From Aquitalea palustris (lineage in GTDB: Bacteria; Pseudomonadota; Gammaproteobacteria; Burkholderiales; Chromobacteriaceae), in contig NZ_RFAR01000011.1 of the NCBI RefSeq assembly GCF_003693445.1, positions 1 through 64,000 on the forward strand: a stretch of DNA of 64,000 bases, in the 5' to 3' direction. A model generated the notes under the pieces. The model searched no databases. It saw only the letters and a program-made list of their open reading frames with translations, and had not been told where the DNA came from. The number at the start of each line of letters is the position of its first letter. Within the stretch, counting starts at the first letter, position 1. Made by a program: the position numbers and the translations under genes. Of the stretch, positions 35,714 through 45,512 are shown in pieces.

Positions 35714-36343
35714 TTAGCGTGACAGCTGCGGAAACAGCCGGTACAGCCCGTCAACAATGATCTCCACCGATACCGCAGCCAGCAGCATGCCCATCACCCG
35801 GTTAACGATATTGATGCCGGTCTGACCCAGCAGGCGGCTGATGGGCGAGGCCAGTACCAGCGCGCCATAGCAGGTGACGGCCACCAGCAGGCTGCTGATC
35901 AGCAGATACACCACCTGCACCCAGGAGTGGGCCGTGGAGGCATAAATGATGACGGTGGAAATGGTGCCTGGGCCGGTGAGCAGCGGAATGGCCAGGGGCA
36001 CGACCGCGATATTGGTCTTCGCTTCGGCTTCCGACTGTTCTTCCTTGGTGGTCTTGGTGGGTGCCGGCTGCGCGTTCATCAGGGCGATGGCAATCAGCAT
36101 CACCAGCAAGCCGCCCCCCACCTGGAAAGAACCAATGCTGATGCCCAGAAAATGCAGCAGGGTTTCGCCCACCACGGCAAACAGGCAGAGCACCACTGCC
36201 ACCGCCAGCGTGGTGGTTTTGGCAATGCGCTTGCGCTCCAGCTGGTTGGCGTTGGGCGTCAGGCTGATGAAGATGGGAATGGCCCCCAGCGGATTAACCA
36301 GCACCAGCAGGGCAATGAAGATTTTGGCGATTTCGAGTTCCAT
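35714..36343 (-). CDS. MarC-family integral membrane protein
   Basis: 209 residues with six predicted membrane helices and the family blocks FIALLVLVNPLGAIPIF and IPLLTGPGTISTVI. MarC proteins were once linked to antibiotic resistance, which was later withdrawn; their transport substrate is unknown. A charged cytoplasmic loop (TKTTKEEQSEAEAKT) lies between helices 3 and 4. The ATG at 36343 (MELEIAKIF) gives family length. It stands alone between ccoG and the P-type ATPase operon. Confidence 0.88.
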   Translation of the reverse strand: MELEIAKIFIALLVLVNPLGAIPIFISLTPNANQLERKRIAKTTTLAVAVVLCLFAVVGETLLHFLGISIGSFQVGGGLLVMLIAIALMNAQPAPTKTTKEEQSEAEAKTNIAVVPLAIPLLTGPGTISTVIIYASTAHSWVQVVYLLISSLLVAVTCYGALVLASPISRLLGQTGINIVNRVMGMLLAAVSVEIIVDGLYRLFPQLSR

Positions 36344-36435
36344 GGTGGCCTTATGGTAAGTCAGCGGGAGAGGGTTGGCATTCACGCCCGGGACGCAAAG
36401 CTGCAGGCTTGCGCCAGTGGCCGGGTGCCCGGTGT

Positions 36436-38361
36436 TCATGTCTTGCCGGCTGGGGCCGCCAGCGCGGGCAGTCGGTCCTGAAAGCGCAGCAGCCGTCCGG
36501 CATTGGCCATCACCAGCAGGCTGCTCAGGTTATGCAGCAGTGCCGCCAGCAAGACCCCGGCCGAACCAAGCAGGCCCAGCGCCGCCAGCAGGGTGAGCAG
36601 GGCGGTCCAGCCCAGGCCGAGTGCCACATTGAGCGACAGGGTGCGGCGACACTGCCGGCTCAGGCGGATGGCGGTGGCCAGCCGGCGCAGATCCTTGCTG
36701 ATCAGCACCACGTCGGCCGCAGCCACCGCGATATCGGCCGCCTGCGCGCCCATGGCAATGCCGACGGCACCGGCCTTGAGCGCCAGCGAGTCATTGATGC
36801 CATCGCCCACCACCAGCGGGCGGTAGCCGGCGTTGATTTCCGCCTGTACCGCGGCCAGCTTGCCGGCTGGCAATACCTGGGCGACTACGCGTTCTATACC
36901 CAGCGCCTGCGCCAGCGGCTCGGCTGCTGCGGCGTGATCGCCGGTCAGCAAGAGCTGGCGTTGCAGGCCCAGCTGCCGTAGCTGCTGCATGGCTTCTGCC
37001 GCTTCCGGGCGCGGGGTGTCCGCCAGATGAAACCAGGCCAGCAAGCGGCCATCGAGTGCCAGCCCGACCAGCGAAGCCGCGCCACGCGCCGGTGGCAGAT
37101 GGCTGATGCCCATCTGCTGCAGCAGCGCCGGCCGGCCCAGTACGGCCTGCCCCCAGGCGGTGCCGGCCTGCAAGCCCATGCCGGCCATCTCCTGCACGGC
37201 AGTCAGTGGCAGCAGCGGCTGTGTGCCGGCCAGCGTGGCCAGCGCCCGGCTGACCGGGTGGCTGCTGCTGGCTCCCAGGCTGGCTGCCAGCAGCTGGATG
37301 TCCGGCCCCGGGCCGGCGTCGAGCACTTCCACCCGCTGCAGGCTGAGCTGACCGCTGGTGAGGGTGCCGGTTTTGTCGATGACCAGCGCGGAGACATCGG
37401 CCAGTTCTTCCAGAAAAGCCGTGCCACGAATCAGGATGCCATGGCGCGCCGCCACTGCCACGCCGGCGACGGCTGCAGCCGGTGTGGCCAGCACCAGCGC
37501 ACAGGGGCAGGCGGCCACCAGCACCGCCAGCATGGCCTGGGTATCACGGCTGATAAACCAGCTGAGCGCTGCCAGCGCCAGCACCAGGCCGAGATAAGCG
37601 CCGGCATGGCCTTCCACCAGCCGGGTGATTGGCGGCTTGGCCATTTCGGCCTCGCGCATCAAGGCCGTGATGCGGCCCAGGGCCGACTGCTCCCCCACCT
37701 GGCTGATTTCCACCTGCAGCAGCCCTTGCAGATTGACTGCCCCGGCATACACCTGACTGCCGCTGGTCACATCTTGCGGCAGGGATTCGCCGGTGATGGC
37801 CGAGGTGTCCAGGCTGGAGTGGCCCTGGCGCACCATGCCGTCGGCCGGGATGCGGTCGCCGGGGCGGACTTCCACACAGTCGCCGCTACGCAGCTGGCTG
37901 TTGTCGACGTCCTCGTGGCGGCCATCGGCCAGCAGGCGGCGGCTGCGGCTGCGGGTGAGCGTGGACAGTGCCTGGATGGCCTCTTGCGAACCCAGCAGGC
38001 TGCGTTCTTCCAGTACATGGCCCAGCACCATCAGGATGGGTAGCAGGGCGGCGCTGAGCAGGTCGCCACTGGCCCAGGCGCCGATGATGGCCAGCGCCAC
38101 CAGCAGGTCGGTCAGGCCATGCAGATCGGGATGCTGCAGGCTGCGCCAGGCCGCACGCAAGGCCGGCCCGGCCATCAGCAGGGCGGCGGCCGCAGTCAGC
38201 CATTGCGCCAGCGCGCTGCCATTGTCCACGGCAAACTGCCAGTACGCCGCCAGCAGCAACAGGCCGACGGCGCTCATGGCCAGCAGTAGTTGCCGGCCCA
38301 GTCCTTGTTGTTCGGCCGGGCTGAGCAGGCCCTTGCCACCGGGGGTGCAGCACAAGCTCAT
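36436..38361 (-). CDS. P1B-type heavy-metal-transporting ATPase lacking an N-terminal metal-binding domain
   Basis: 641 residues. TGES (190-193), Cys285-Pro-Cys287 in the transport helix, Asp329 in DKTGT (phosphorylated), the P1B HP pair (His368-Pro369) and GDGIND are all present. The last helix reads HNLSSLLVMANAGRLL. There is no HMA domain; the short N-terminus has only Cys4-Cys5 before the first helices. CPC pumps move Cu+, Zn2+, Cd2+ or related ions; the helix-8 residues do not settle which. The start overlaps the upstream SPFH gene by 4 bp (ATGA), so it is the final gene of a coupled operon with three HflK/HflC-like proteins. Confidence 0.88.
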   Translation of the reverse strand: MSLCCTPGGKGLLSPAEQQGLGRQLLLAMSAVGLLLLAAYWQFAVDNGSALAQWLTAAAALLMAGPALRAAWRSLQHPDLHGLTDLLVALAIIGAWASGDLLSAALLPILMVLGHVLEERSLLGSQEAIQALSTLTRSRSRRLLADGRHEDVDNSQLRSGDCVEVRPGDRIPADGMVRQGHSSLDTSAITGESLPQDVTSGSQVYAGAVNLQGLLQVEISQVGEQSALGRITALMREAEMAKPPITRLVEGHAGAYLGLVLALAALSWFISRDTQAMLAVLVAACPCALVLATPAAAVAGVAVAARHGILIRGTAFLEELADVSALVIDKTGTLTSGQLSLQRVEVLDAGPGPDIQLLAASLGASSSHPVSRALATLAGTQPLLPLTAVQEMAGMGLQAGTAWGQAVLGRPALLQQMGISHLPPARGAASLVGLALDGRLLAWFHLADTPRPEAAEAMQQLRQLGLQRQLLLTGDHAAAAEPLAQALGIERVVAQVLPAGKLAAVQAEINAGYRPLVVGDGINDSLALKAGAVGIAMGAQAADIAVAAADVVLISKDLRRLATAIRLSRQCRRTLSLNVALGLGWTALLTLLAALGLLGSAGVLLAALLHNLSSLLVMANAGRLLRFQDRLPALAAPAGKT

Positions 38362-39398
38362 GGTCGTACTCCGGGCAGGATCAGCCGGCTACTGCTGTCC
38401 GGCGCGATGGTGCTGAGCTGGCCAGCCTTGGCCAGCACGCCCTGTATCCGGTTGCGGTAGAGCTGGCGCAGCAGCTCTGGCCCGTCTGGCTGTTGCATGT
38501 GGCTGGCCAGTGCGCTGATTTCTGTGGTTTCGCTGCGGGCCAGTGCCAGTCGTTCATTGGCGCGGGCGTGGGCGTTGTTGAGCAGGGTGCTGACGGCGGC
38601 ACTGGCCTGCTGCTGCTGCTGGGCAGCGGCAGTGCGCGCCAGTGCCAGCTGCCGTTCCACAGTCTGGTCGGCGGTCAGCACCGCATCAAAGGCGGCCTGG
38701 GCCTGGTGTGGCAGGCTCGATAGCAGGTCGATGCGCACGATGCGGATACCCAGCGCCACGCCTCGTTGGCGTAGTGCTTGCAGGCGCTGGTTGGCGGCCG
38801 CCACCAGTTCGGCGCGCAGTCGTTCGCGTTGTATGGCCAGTTGGCCAGAGGCAGTACTGCCACGGCTGACCAGGATGCTGTCCAGATCACGTCCGGCACT
38901 CAGTTGCAGGGCGGCGGCACTGACCAGCCGGTCCAGCGCCGGCAGTGCCTGCTCGCCCTGCACGGCATAGGCCATGGCATCGTCAATCTGGTAGTAGACG
39001 GTGGCATTCAGCTGTACCACGCCCAGATCGCCGCTGAGCAGATAACCCGAACCCGCCAGCTCGTCGCCCATCTGGCGCAGGGCGGTGCCGGCACCATCCA
39101 GTGCCAGCGCATGCGCGTTGCGGGCCAGCCCGGTGATCTGGCGCTGCTGCAACCGTTCGCCAGCGGGCAGCAGCAGGACTTCCTCGATCGGGCTGGGCCA
39201 GGCCAGCAACAGCCCGGCATGCTGAACCCGCTCGACCGCGCCAAAGCGCAGGACGACGGCCTGGCTGTCGGCCGGTATCGGTCGCACATGGCCAAACAGC
39301 CAGGCCAGGCCGGCCAGCAGCGTCACGCCCAGCAGCAGGCGGTAGCTCAGGCGCAGCGATTGTTCCAGCGGGCTGGCGGTGTGTTCGGTGCTCGGCAT
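38358..39398 (-). CDS. SPFH/band-7 protein, HflK/HflC-like (third SPFH gene)
   Basis: 346 residues. One N-terminal transmembrane helix (about 19-37) precedes an SPFH domain (SQAVVLRFGAVERVQHAGLLLAWPSP) and a long Ala/Gln/Arg-rich helical stretch (about 205-300). HflK/HflC assemble into large cages around FtsH; these divergent copies are separate from the housekeeping hflKC pair, which is normally next to hflX. Its ATG overlaps the stop of the preceding SPFH gene (TGATG), and its own end overlaps the ATPase start, so all are translationally coupled. Confidence 0.8.
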   Translation of the reverse strand: MPSTEHTASPLEQSLRLSYRLLLGVTLLAGLAWLFGHVRPIPADSQAVVLRFGAVERVQHAGLLLAWPSPIEEVLLLPAGERLQQRQITGLARNAHALALDGAGTALRQMGDELAGSGYLLSGDLGVVQLNATVYYQIDDAMAYAVQGEQALPALDRLVSAAALQLSAGRDLDSILVSRGSTASGQLAIQRERLRAELVAAANQRLQALRQRGVALGIRIVRIDLLSSLPHQAQAAFDAVLTADQTVERQLALARTAAAQQQQQASAAVSTLLNNAHARANERLALARSETTEISALASHMQQPDGPELLRQLYRNRIQGVLAKAGQLSTIAPDSSSRLILPGVRP

Positions 39399-40378
39399 CA
39401 GCGGCTCTTTGTACTCTTGGGTGCCGTCAGCCCTGGCGGGCCATCCACCAGGGCGCGGAAGGGGGCTGCATCGGTGCGCAATACCAGCTGGGTCGAGTTG
39501 TTGACCACACCGTTGAGGGTATCCAGTGAGCGCAGTGTCTTGTATAGCTCCGGTGCGCGCTGGTAGGCCTCGGCGTAGATGCGGGCTGCTTCCACCCGTG
39601 AACCGGCTTCGATCTGCGCTGCCGCCACACTGGCATCGGCCTGGCGGATGCGGGCATCGCGTGCTGCATTGGCGCGGATGGCAGCGGCTTCTTCATTGCC
39701 GCTGGCCGTGCGTTCCGCTGCGATGGTGTCGCGCTCGGCACGCATGCGTGCCACGGTGGCATCCAGCGTGACGGCAGGCAGCGTCAGCCGCTCCAGTCCG
39801 ACATCCACCACCCGCACGCCATAACTGGTCAGCAGCTGCGGGGCCAGTTGCTGGCGCAGCCGCTGTTCGAGCTGGCTGATGCGCAGCTGGCTGGCATCGG
39901 TATTCACCAGGCTGGACAGGGCAAAACTGCTGCTGCCGGTTTCCATGGCCGAGCCGGCAAAGGTGGCAATCTGGCGCGAGGCTTCTTCCGGCTGGTTTTG
40001 TACTGCCCGCAAGAAGCGGGTGATGTGGGTGGCATCGGCTGGTACTTGCCAGGCCACATAGCTTTGCATGATGACGCGCAAACCATCGCGGGTGCCGACA
40101 TCTTGCAGGCCGCTGGACGTGGTGCGCAGGCGCAGGTCAACCGGGATGGCGCTTTCCAGCGGTGGCGGCAGTCGCCATGCCAGGCCCGGTTGCAGCAGTA
40201 CGCGTACCGGGTCGCCAAAACGGGTAATGACCACGGCTTCGCCAGAGTGAACTTGCAGCAGGCAGCAGGCCAGGGCAGCCAGCAACAGCACGGCCACGGC
40301 AGCCAGCTGTCGCCATAGCAGGCTGCGGCGTGGCAGGGGTGGCGTGCTTGTGTGGTGATGGTGAGCGGAATGGTCCAA
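39398..40378 (-). CDS. SPFH/band-7 protein, HflC-like (second SPFH gene)
   Basis: About 326 residues. The His-rich start (DHSAHHHH) is followed by a transmembrane helix (about 25-46), an HflC-like SPFH domain (GEAVVITRFGDPVRVLLQPGLAWRLPPPLE) and a coiled-coil region (MRAERDTIAAERTASGNEEA) that matches the HflC pattern closely. AGGAG lies 6 nt before a TTG at 40378 and only 3 nt before a GTG at 40381, so TTG is preferred; both start just after the upstream gene's stop. The histidine cluster might bind metal, given the neighbouring ATPase (inference). Confidence 0.8.
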   Translation of the reverse strand: MDHSAHHHHTSTPPLPRRSLLWRQLAAVAVLLLAALACCLLQVHSGEAVVITRFGDPVRVLLQPGLAWRLPPPLESAIPVDLRLRTTSSGLQDVGTRDGLRVIMQSYVAWQVPADATHITRFLRAVQNQPEEASRQIATFAGSAMETGSSSFALSSLVNTDASQLRISQLEQRLRQQLAPQLLTSYGVRVVDVGLERLTLPAVTLDATVARMRAERDTIAAERTASGNEEAAAIRANAARDARIRQADASVAAAQIEAGSRVEAARIYAEAYQRAPELYKTLRSLDTLNGVVNNSTQLVLRTDAAPFRALVDGPPGLTAPKSTKSR

Positions 40379-40388
40379 CACGGACTCC

Positions 40389-42368
40389 TCAGGGGCGCGG
40401 CACCGCCGCACGGGCGGCAGGCTCGGTAGCAATGGGCGGCGGCTTGACTTCGACGCCGGGCAGCGTCGGCGTACTGCCGGCTGGCCGCAGGTCTATGGTG
40501 GGCAGCTCGGCGGCCTTGATGCGGTGGTCGATGATCAGCGGTCGGGTGTGACTCAGCCCGTGTGCCAGTGCATGCAGGTAGCGTTCCAGCAAAAAGGTCT
40601 GGCCCGCCAGCTGGTATGCCTGCTGGTCGGCCTGAAAGGCAATGGCATCGGCGCGGCTGGCGGCTAGTTGTTCGGCGGCGGCGGCACTGGCGGCGGCGCT
40701 CTGGCGCAGGGCGGTCTGCACGGCGGCACTGTGGCTGCGCACCGCCTGGGCACGCTCGGCCGCCACATTGGCCTGGGCCTGAATCTGCGCGGCCTGCACG
40801 CCATGATAGGCATTGGCGGCAGCGGCTGGCGGATGGATGGCCTGAATCACCACCGCCAGCAGCTCGATGCCGGCGGCGGAGCGGTCCAGCTGCTGCTGAA
40901 TGCGGTTGCGCAGTTGCAGCGCGGTGGCTGACAGCCCCTCGCCCAGCAGCTGATCCAGTTGCTGGCCGGCAAAGTAATGCAGCATGGTCTGTTCGGCCAG
41001 GCTGTGCAGCAGTGCCGGCGCATCGGCCAGCCGGTACAGCGCCAGTGCGTCTGCATCGCGCAAGCCCTGGCGGTAGACCAGCCGCACATCCAGCCCCATC
41101 AACTGGAGGGACTGGCTGCTGCCACGGCCACTGGCAATCAGCTGCATGCTCTCGGCGCGGTGCTGGCCATCCCACAGCCGGTTATTGCTGGCGCTGGCAT
41201 TCTGTCCACCATCGTCTTCGTTTTGCAGCAGGGTACTGGCCTGCTGATGGACCTGACCATTCTCGATATAACTGACGCGGCCCAGCGGCCACGGCAAACC
41301 AAGGTGCAGGCCGGGTTGCCACACCGCCACGGCGGCGCCAAAGCGCTGATAGATGCCGCGCTGCGCGGTACCGATGATGCTGAGGCTGCTCAGCAGCCAG
41401 CCGCACAACAGCAAGCCGACGGCCAGCGGGCGCAGCGCACTGCCGAGAAAGCGCAAAGCCCAGCTGTGGCGCAATTCCAGGCCCAGTCCCTGTTGCAACT
41501 GCTGGCGCAGCCGCAGTGCCGGGTTGCTGCGCTGCATCAGCGAGGCCAGCAGGCTGTTGAAGGCCGGCGGGCTTGCCTGCTGCCGGTGATAGGGGCGGAA
41601 TCCGCTGAGCTGCGCGCGTAGCAGTAGTTCGGCGCTGAGCAGCAGCAGCCAGTAGCCGGCTAGCGGCAGGCCGGGCAATAGCCAGTCCAGGCCCAGCATC
41701 AGGCCGAATCCGCACAGCGCAGGCAGTAGCAGGGCGAGAATGATGGCGCGTGTCAGCTTGAGCAGCAGCGGGGCCTCCGGCCACTCGGTCGCGTTTTCTT
41801 GTGCCAGCCTGCGCTCCAGCAGCAGGCAGCCGAAAGCGGCCAGCAGTCCACACAGCGCTGGCAGCAACAAGGGCTGGCGGCTGATGCCGCTGGTGCTGCC
41901 GGCACTCAGATCGGCCTGCACCAGCAGCACAGACAGCAAAAGTGCCAGCAGGCTGCCCAAGGCCTGCCAGATCACTGGCCAGCCGGTGTGGCGGCCGATC
42001 AGTCGTCGCAGTCGTGGCCATAGCAAGAGGCGGCGCAGCGGCTGGTTCTGCTGGTAGGCAGCGCGGCTGCGGCGCGGGCGAATGACTAGCCAGGCTGGCA
42101 GGGTGAAGGGCAGCAGCGGCAGCGCGGCAAGCCCGTGGCGGCGACGGCGCCAGCCCGCCCGGCTAGCTACCGCATTGAGCAGGCCAGCCAGCAGGCCCAG
42201 TGTGGCGGCGTAACTCAGCCACAACAGACGTGCCGGCCACTCGGCCAGCAGCAGGCTGCACAGCAGGCAAGCCAGTGCCGCCAGCATGGCCAGCAGGCTG
42301 CAGCAACGGCTGTACCGCTCGTGGTGGCAGTCGGCAGAAACGGATGGGAGAGTGGCTGGCGTCTTCAT
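40389..42368 (-). CDS. Large membrane protein with C-terminal HflK-like SPFH domain (first SPFH gene)
   Basis: 659 residues. The first ~330 form a multi-pass membrane region (about eight hydrophobic segments, with Arg-rich cytosolic loops such as GWRRRRHG). A further helix near 315-335 leads into an HflK-like SPFH domain (QRGIYQRFGAAVAVWQPGLHLGLPWPLG), then an Ala/Gln-rich coiled coil and a Pro-rich tail. Ordinary HflK has one helix, so the long membrane domain is an added module of unknown role. It is the first gene of the SPFH-ATPase operon and diverges from the small cysteine protein at 42458. Confidence 0.8.
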   Translation of the reverse strand: MKTPATLPSVSADCHHERYSRCCSLLAMLAALACLLCSLLLAEWPARLLWLSYAATLGLLAGLLNAVASRAGWRRRRHGLAALPLLPFTLPAWLVIRPRRSRAAYQQNQPLRRLLLWPRLRRLIGRHTGWPVIWQALGSLLALLLSVLLVQADLSAGSTSGISRQPLLLPALCGLLAAFGCLLLERRLAQENATEWPEAPLLLKLTRAIILALLLPALCGFGLMLGLDWLLPGLPLAGYWLLLLSAELLLRAQLSGFRPYHRQQASPPAFNSLLASLMQRSNPALRLRQQLQQGLGLELRHSWALRFLGSALRPLAVGLLLCGWLLSSLSIIGTAQRGIYQRFGAAVAVWQPGLHLGLPWPLGRVSYIENGQVHQQASTLLQNEDDGGQNASASNNRLWDGQHRAESMQLIASGRGSSQSLQLMGLDVRLVYRQGLRDADALALYRLADAPALLHSLAEQTMLHYFAGQQLDQLLGEGLSATALQLRNRIQQQLDRSAAGIELLAVVIQAIHPPAAAANAYHGVQAAQIQAQANVAAERAQAVRSHSAAVQTALRQSAAASAAAAEQLAASRADAIAFQADQQAYQLAGQTFLLERYLHALAHGLSHTRPLIIDHRIKAAELPTIDLRPAGSTPTLPGVEVKPPPIATEPAARAAVPRP

Positions 42369-42457
42369 GTTCCGGGTTCGGGGCGATCAGTGCGTCTGGC
42401 TGTGTCGGCAATGCTACACTGGCCAGGATGATAGGCCGAATAAAAGGTGAGCAAATC

Positions 42458-42703
42458 ATGACACAGGCGCACTACCTCAGCGTGTCATTCCTGCTGCTGG
42501 CAGGTGGCGCATATGCGGCCAGCCTGCCTGCGGCACAGCCGCCACAGCAGGCCGAGCCTGCCGCAGCGGTGCAGCCGGTGCCGGCCGGACAATATCAATG
42601 TCTCGATCCTTCCGGCCAGTTGCACCGGCTGCTGGGCAAGTACGCGCTGAAATGCGGTAATCCGGCTTGCCCGCAGTGCTATCCCGCCGGGCCACAGCCA
42701 TAG
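42458..42703 (+). CDS. Small secreted cysteine-containing protein
   Basis: 81 residues, not recognised. A signal peptide (about 1-21, ending AYAA) and a Pro/Ala/Gln spacer lead to a short domain with four cysteines: Cys48, Cys66, Cys71 and Cys74 (CGNPACPQC). The pattern could bind metal or form two disulfides in the periplasm. AAGGTGAG lies 6 nt before the ATG. It diverges from the SPFH-ATPase operon across 89 bp, so shared regulation is possible. Its size keeps it easy to miss. Confidence 0.7.
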   Translation: MTQAHYLSVSFLLLAGGAYAASLPAAQPPQQAEPAAAVQPVPAGQYQCLDPSGQLHRLLGKYALKCGNPACPQCYPAGPQP

Positions 42704-42726
42704 GCCAATGGCGAGCGGGAGAGGCT

Positions 42727-44204
<1,478 letters not shown>

Positions 44205-44219
44205 GTGTGTGTGCTTGCT

Positions 44220-45377
44220 TTATAAATCCAGGGTGAATCCGTCAAAGCTGGTGGCGGTCTTGTCGCTGTCTTGCCGCTCCTGCTGTTGTTTGCTGGCGGT
44301 TTGCGCTTCGGCCTGCTTGTTCTGCGCATGGTTGATCAGCCAGTACAGATTGGTGGGCGAGTCGGCATTTTTCAAGGCATCGTCCAGCAGAATGCGGTCT
44401 TGCTGGTAGAGCCGGAACAGGGATTGTTCGAATGTCTGCGCGCCTTCGCTCATGCTGTTTTCGATGGCTTCCTTGATCTGGTCCACCTCGCCGTTGCGGA
44501 TCAACTCGGCAATGTGCGGGGTATTGATCAGGATTTCCAGTGCCGGAATCTGCTTGCCGTCCTTGGTGGGAATCAGCCGCTGGGAGATCACCGCGCGCAA
44601 GGAGACCGACAGGTCCATCAGCAAGGCATTGCGGCTTTCCGTCGGGAACATGCTGATGACGCGGTTGAGCATGTGATAGCTGTTGTTGGCGTGCAGGGTG
44701 CTCAGGCACAGGTGGCCGGACTGTGCGTAATTGATGGCGTGGGTCATGGTCTCCGCATCACGTACTTCACCGATCATCAGTACGTCCGGAGCCTCGCGCA
44801 TGGCGTTCTTCAGGGCGTTCTGGTAGGAGAAGGTATCCACGCCGATTTCACGCTGGTTGACGATGGATTTCTGATGGCGGTAGACGAATTCGATCGGATC
44901 TTCCACGGTCAGGATGTGGCCGGACTGGGTCTGGTTGCGATGCTCCAGCAAGGACGCCACGGTCGAGCTTTTACCGCTGCCGGTGGCACCCACCACGATA
45001 ATCAGGCCGCGCTTTTGCAGGACCAGTTCCTGCAGTGTATCCGGCAGGTTCAGCTCGGCCAGCGACGGAATCCTCGGGCGGATGAAGCGCACCACCATGG
45101 CTACTGTGCCGCGTTGCTTGAAGATGTTGACGCGATAGTTGCCCAGGGTGTCGACCAGGCGGCCGAAGTTCATTTCCAGTTCGCGCTCGAAGGTGGCGAT
45201 TTCCACCTCGTTCATCAGGCTGTAGGCCAGCTGGCGCACGATGTCGGCGGACAGCGGCTTGTCGTTGATGGGCAGGGTCACGCCGTCGATCTTGATCTGT
45301 GGCGGTGCGTCAGCGGTGAAAAAGATGTCGCTGGCCTGTTTGTCGGCCATCAGCTTGAAGAACGGCAGCATCAGCAT
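44220..45377 (-). CDS. pilU: Type IV pilus retraction ATPase PilU
   Basis: 385-residue AAA+ secretion ATPase. Walker A GATGSGKSS (130-138), Asp box (TVEDPIEFVY), Walker B (PDVLMIGEVRD) and His box (STLHANNSYHMLNRV) are intact. The long charged Gln/Ser/Asp-rich C-terminal tail (from about 350) and the MLMLPFFKLMADKQASDIFF start match PilU rather than PilT. PilU assists PilT in forceful pilus retraction. pilT is not in the window. It shows that the organism makes type IV pili, relevant to the GTPase operon at 16-21 kb. Confidence 0.93.
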   Translation of the reverse strand: MLMLPFFKLMADKQASDIFFTADAPPQIKIDGVTLPINDKPLSADIVRQLAYSLMNEVEIATFERELEMNFGRLVDTLGNYRVNIFKQRGTVAMVVRFIRPRIPSLAELNLPDTLQELVLQKRGLIIVVGATGSGKSSTVASLLEHRNQTQSGHILTVEDPIEFVYRHQKSIVNQREIGVDTFSYQNALKNAMREAPDVLMIGEVRDAETMTHAINYAQSGHLCLSTLHANNSYHMLNRVISMFPTESRNALLMDLSVSLRAVISQRLIPTKDGKQIPALEILINTPHIAELIRNGEVDQIKEAIENSMSEGAQTFEQSLFRLYQQDRILLDDALKNADSPTNLYWLINHAQNKQAEAQTASKQQQERQDSDKTATSFDGFTLDL

Positions 45378-45479
45378 GGTTGGTATTCCCGATATGCAAG
45401 AGATTTGTTGTGGCGGACAGCACGCTGTCCTTGTTATAGCCGTATTGTGCCTGCAGTCGGCGCCGAGCGACAGCAGGCA

Positions 45480-45505
45480 AGAAAAAAGCCCGCTTGCGCG
45501 GGCTT
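45480..45505 (-). terminator. Rho-independent terminator of fadD
   Basis: On the minus strand an 8-bp perfect stem AAGCCCGC/GCGGGCTT with a 4-nt loop is followed by TTTTC. It lies just after the fadD stop at 45513. Confidence 0.85.
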
Positions 45506-45512
45506 GGCTGGC

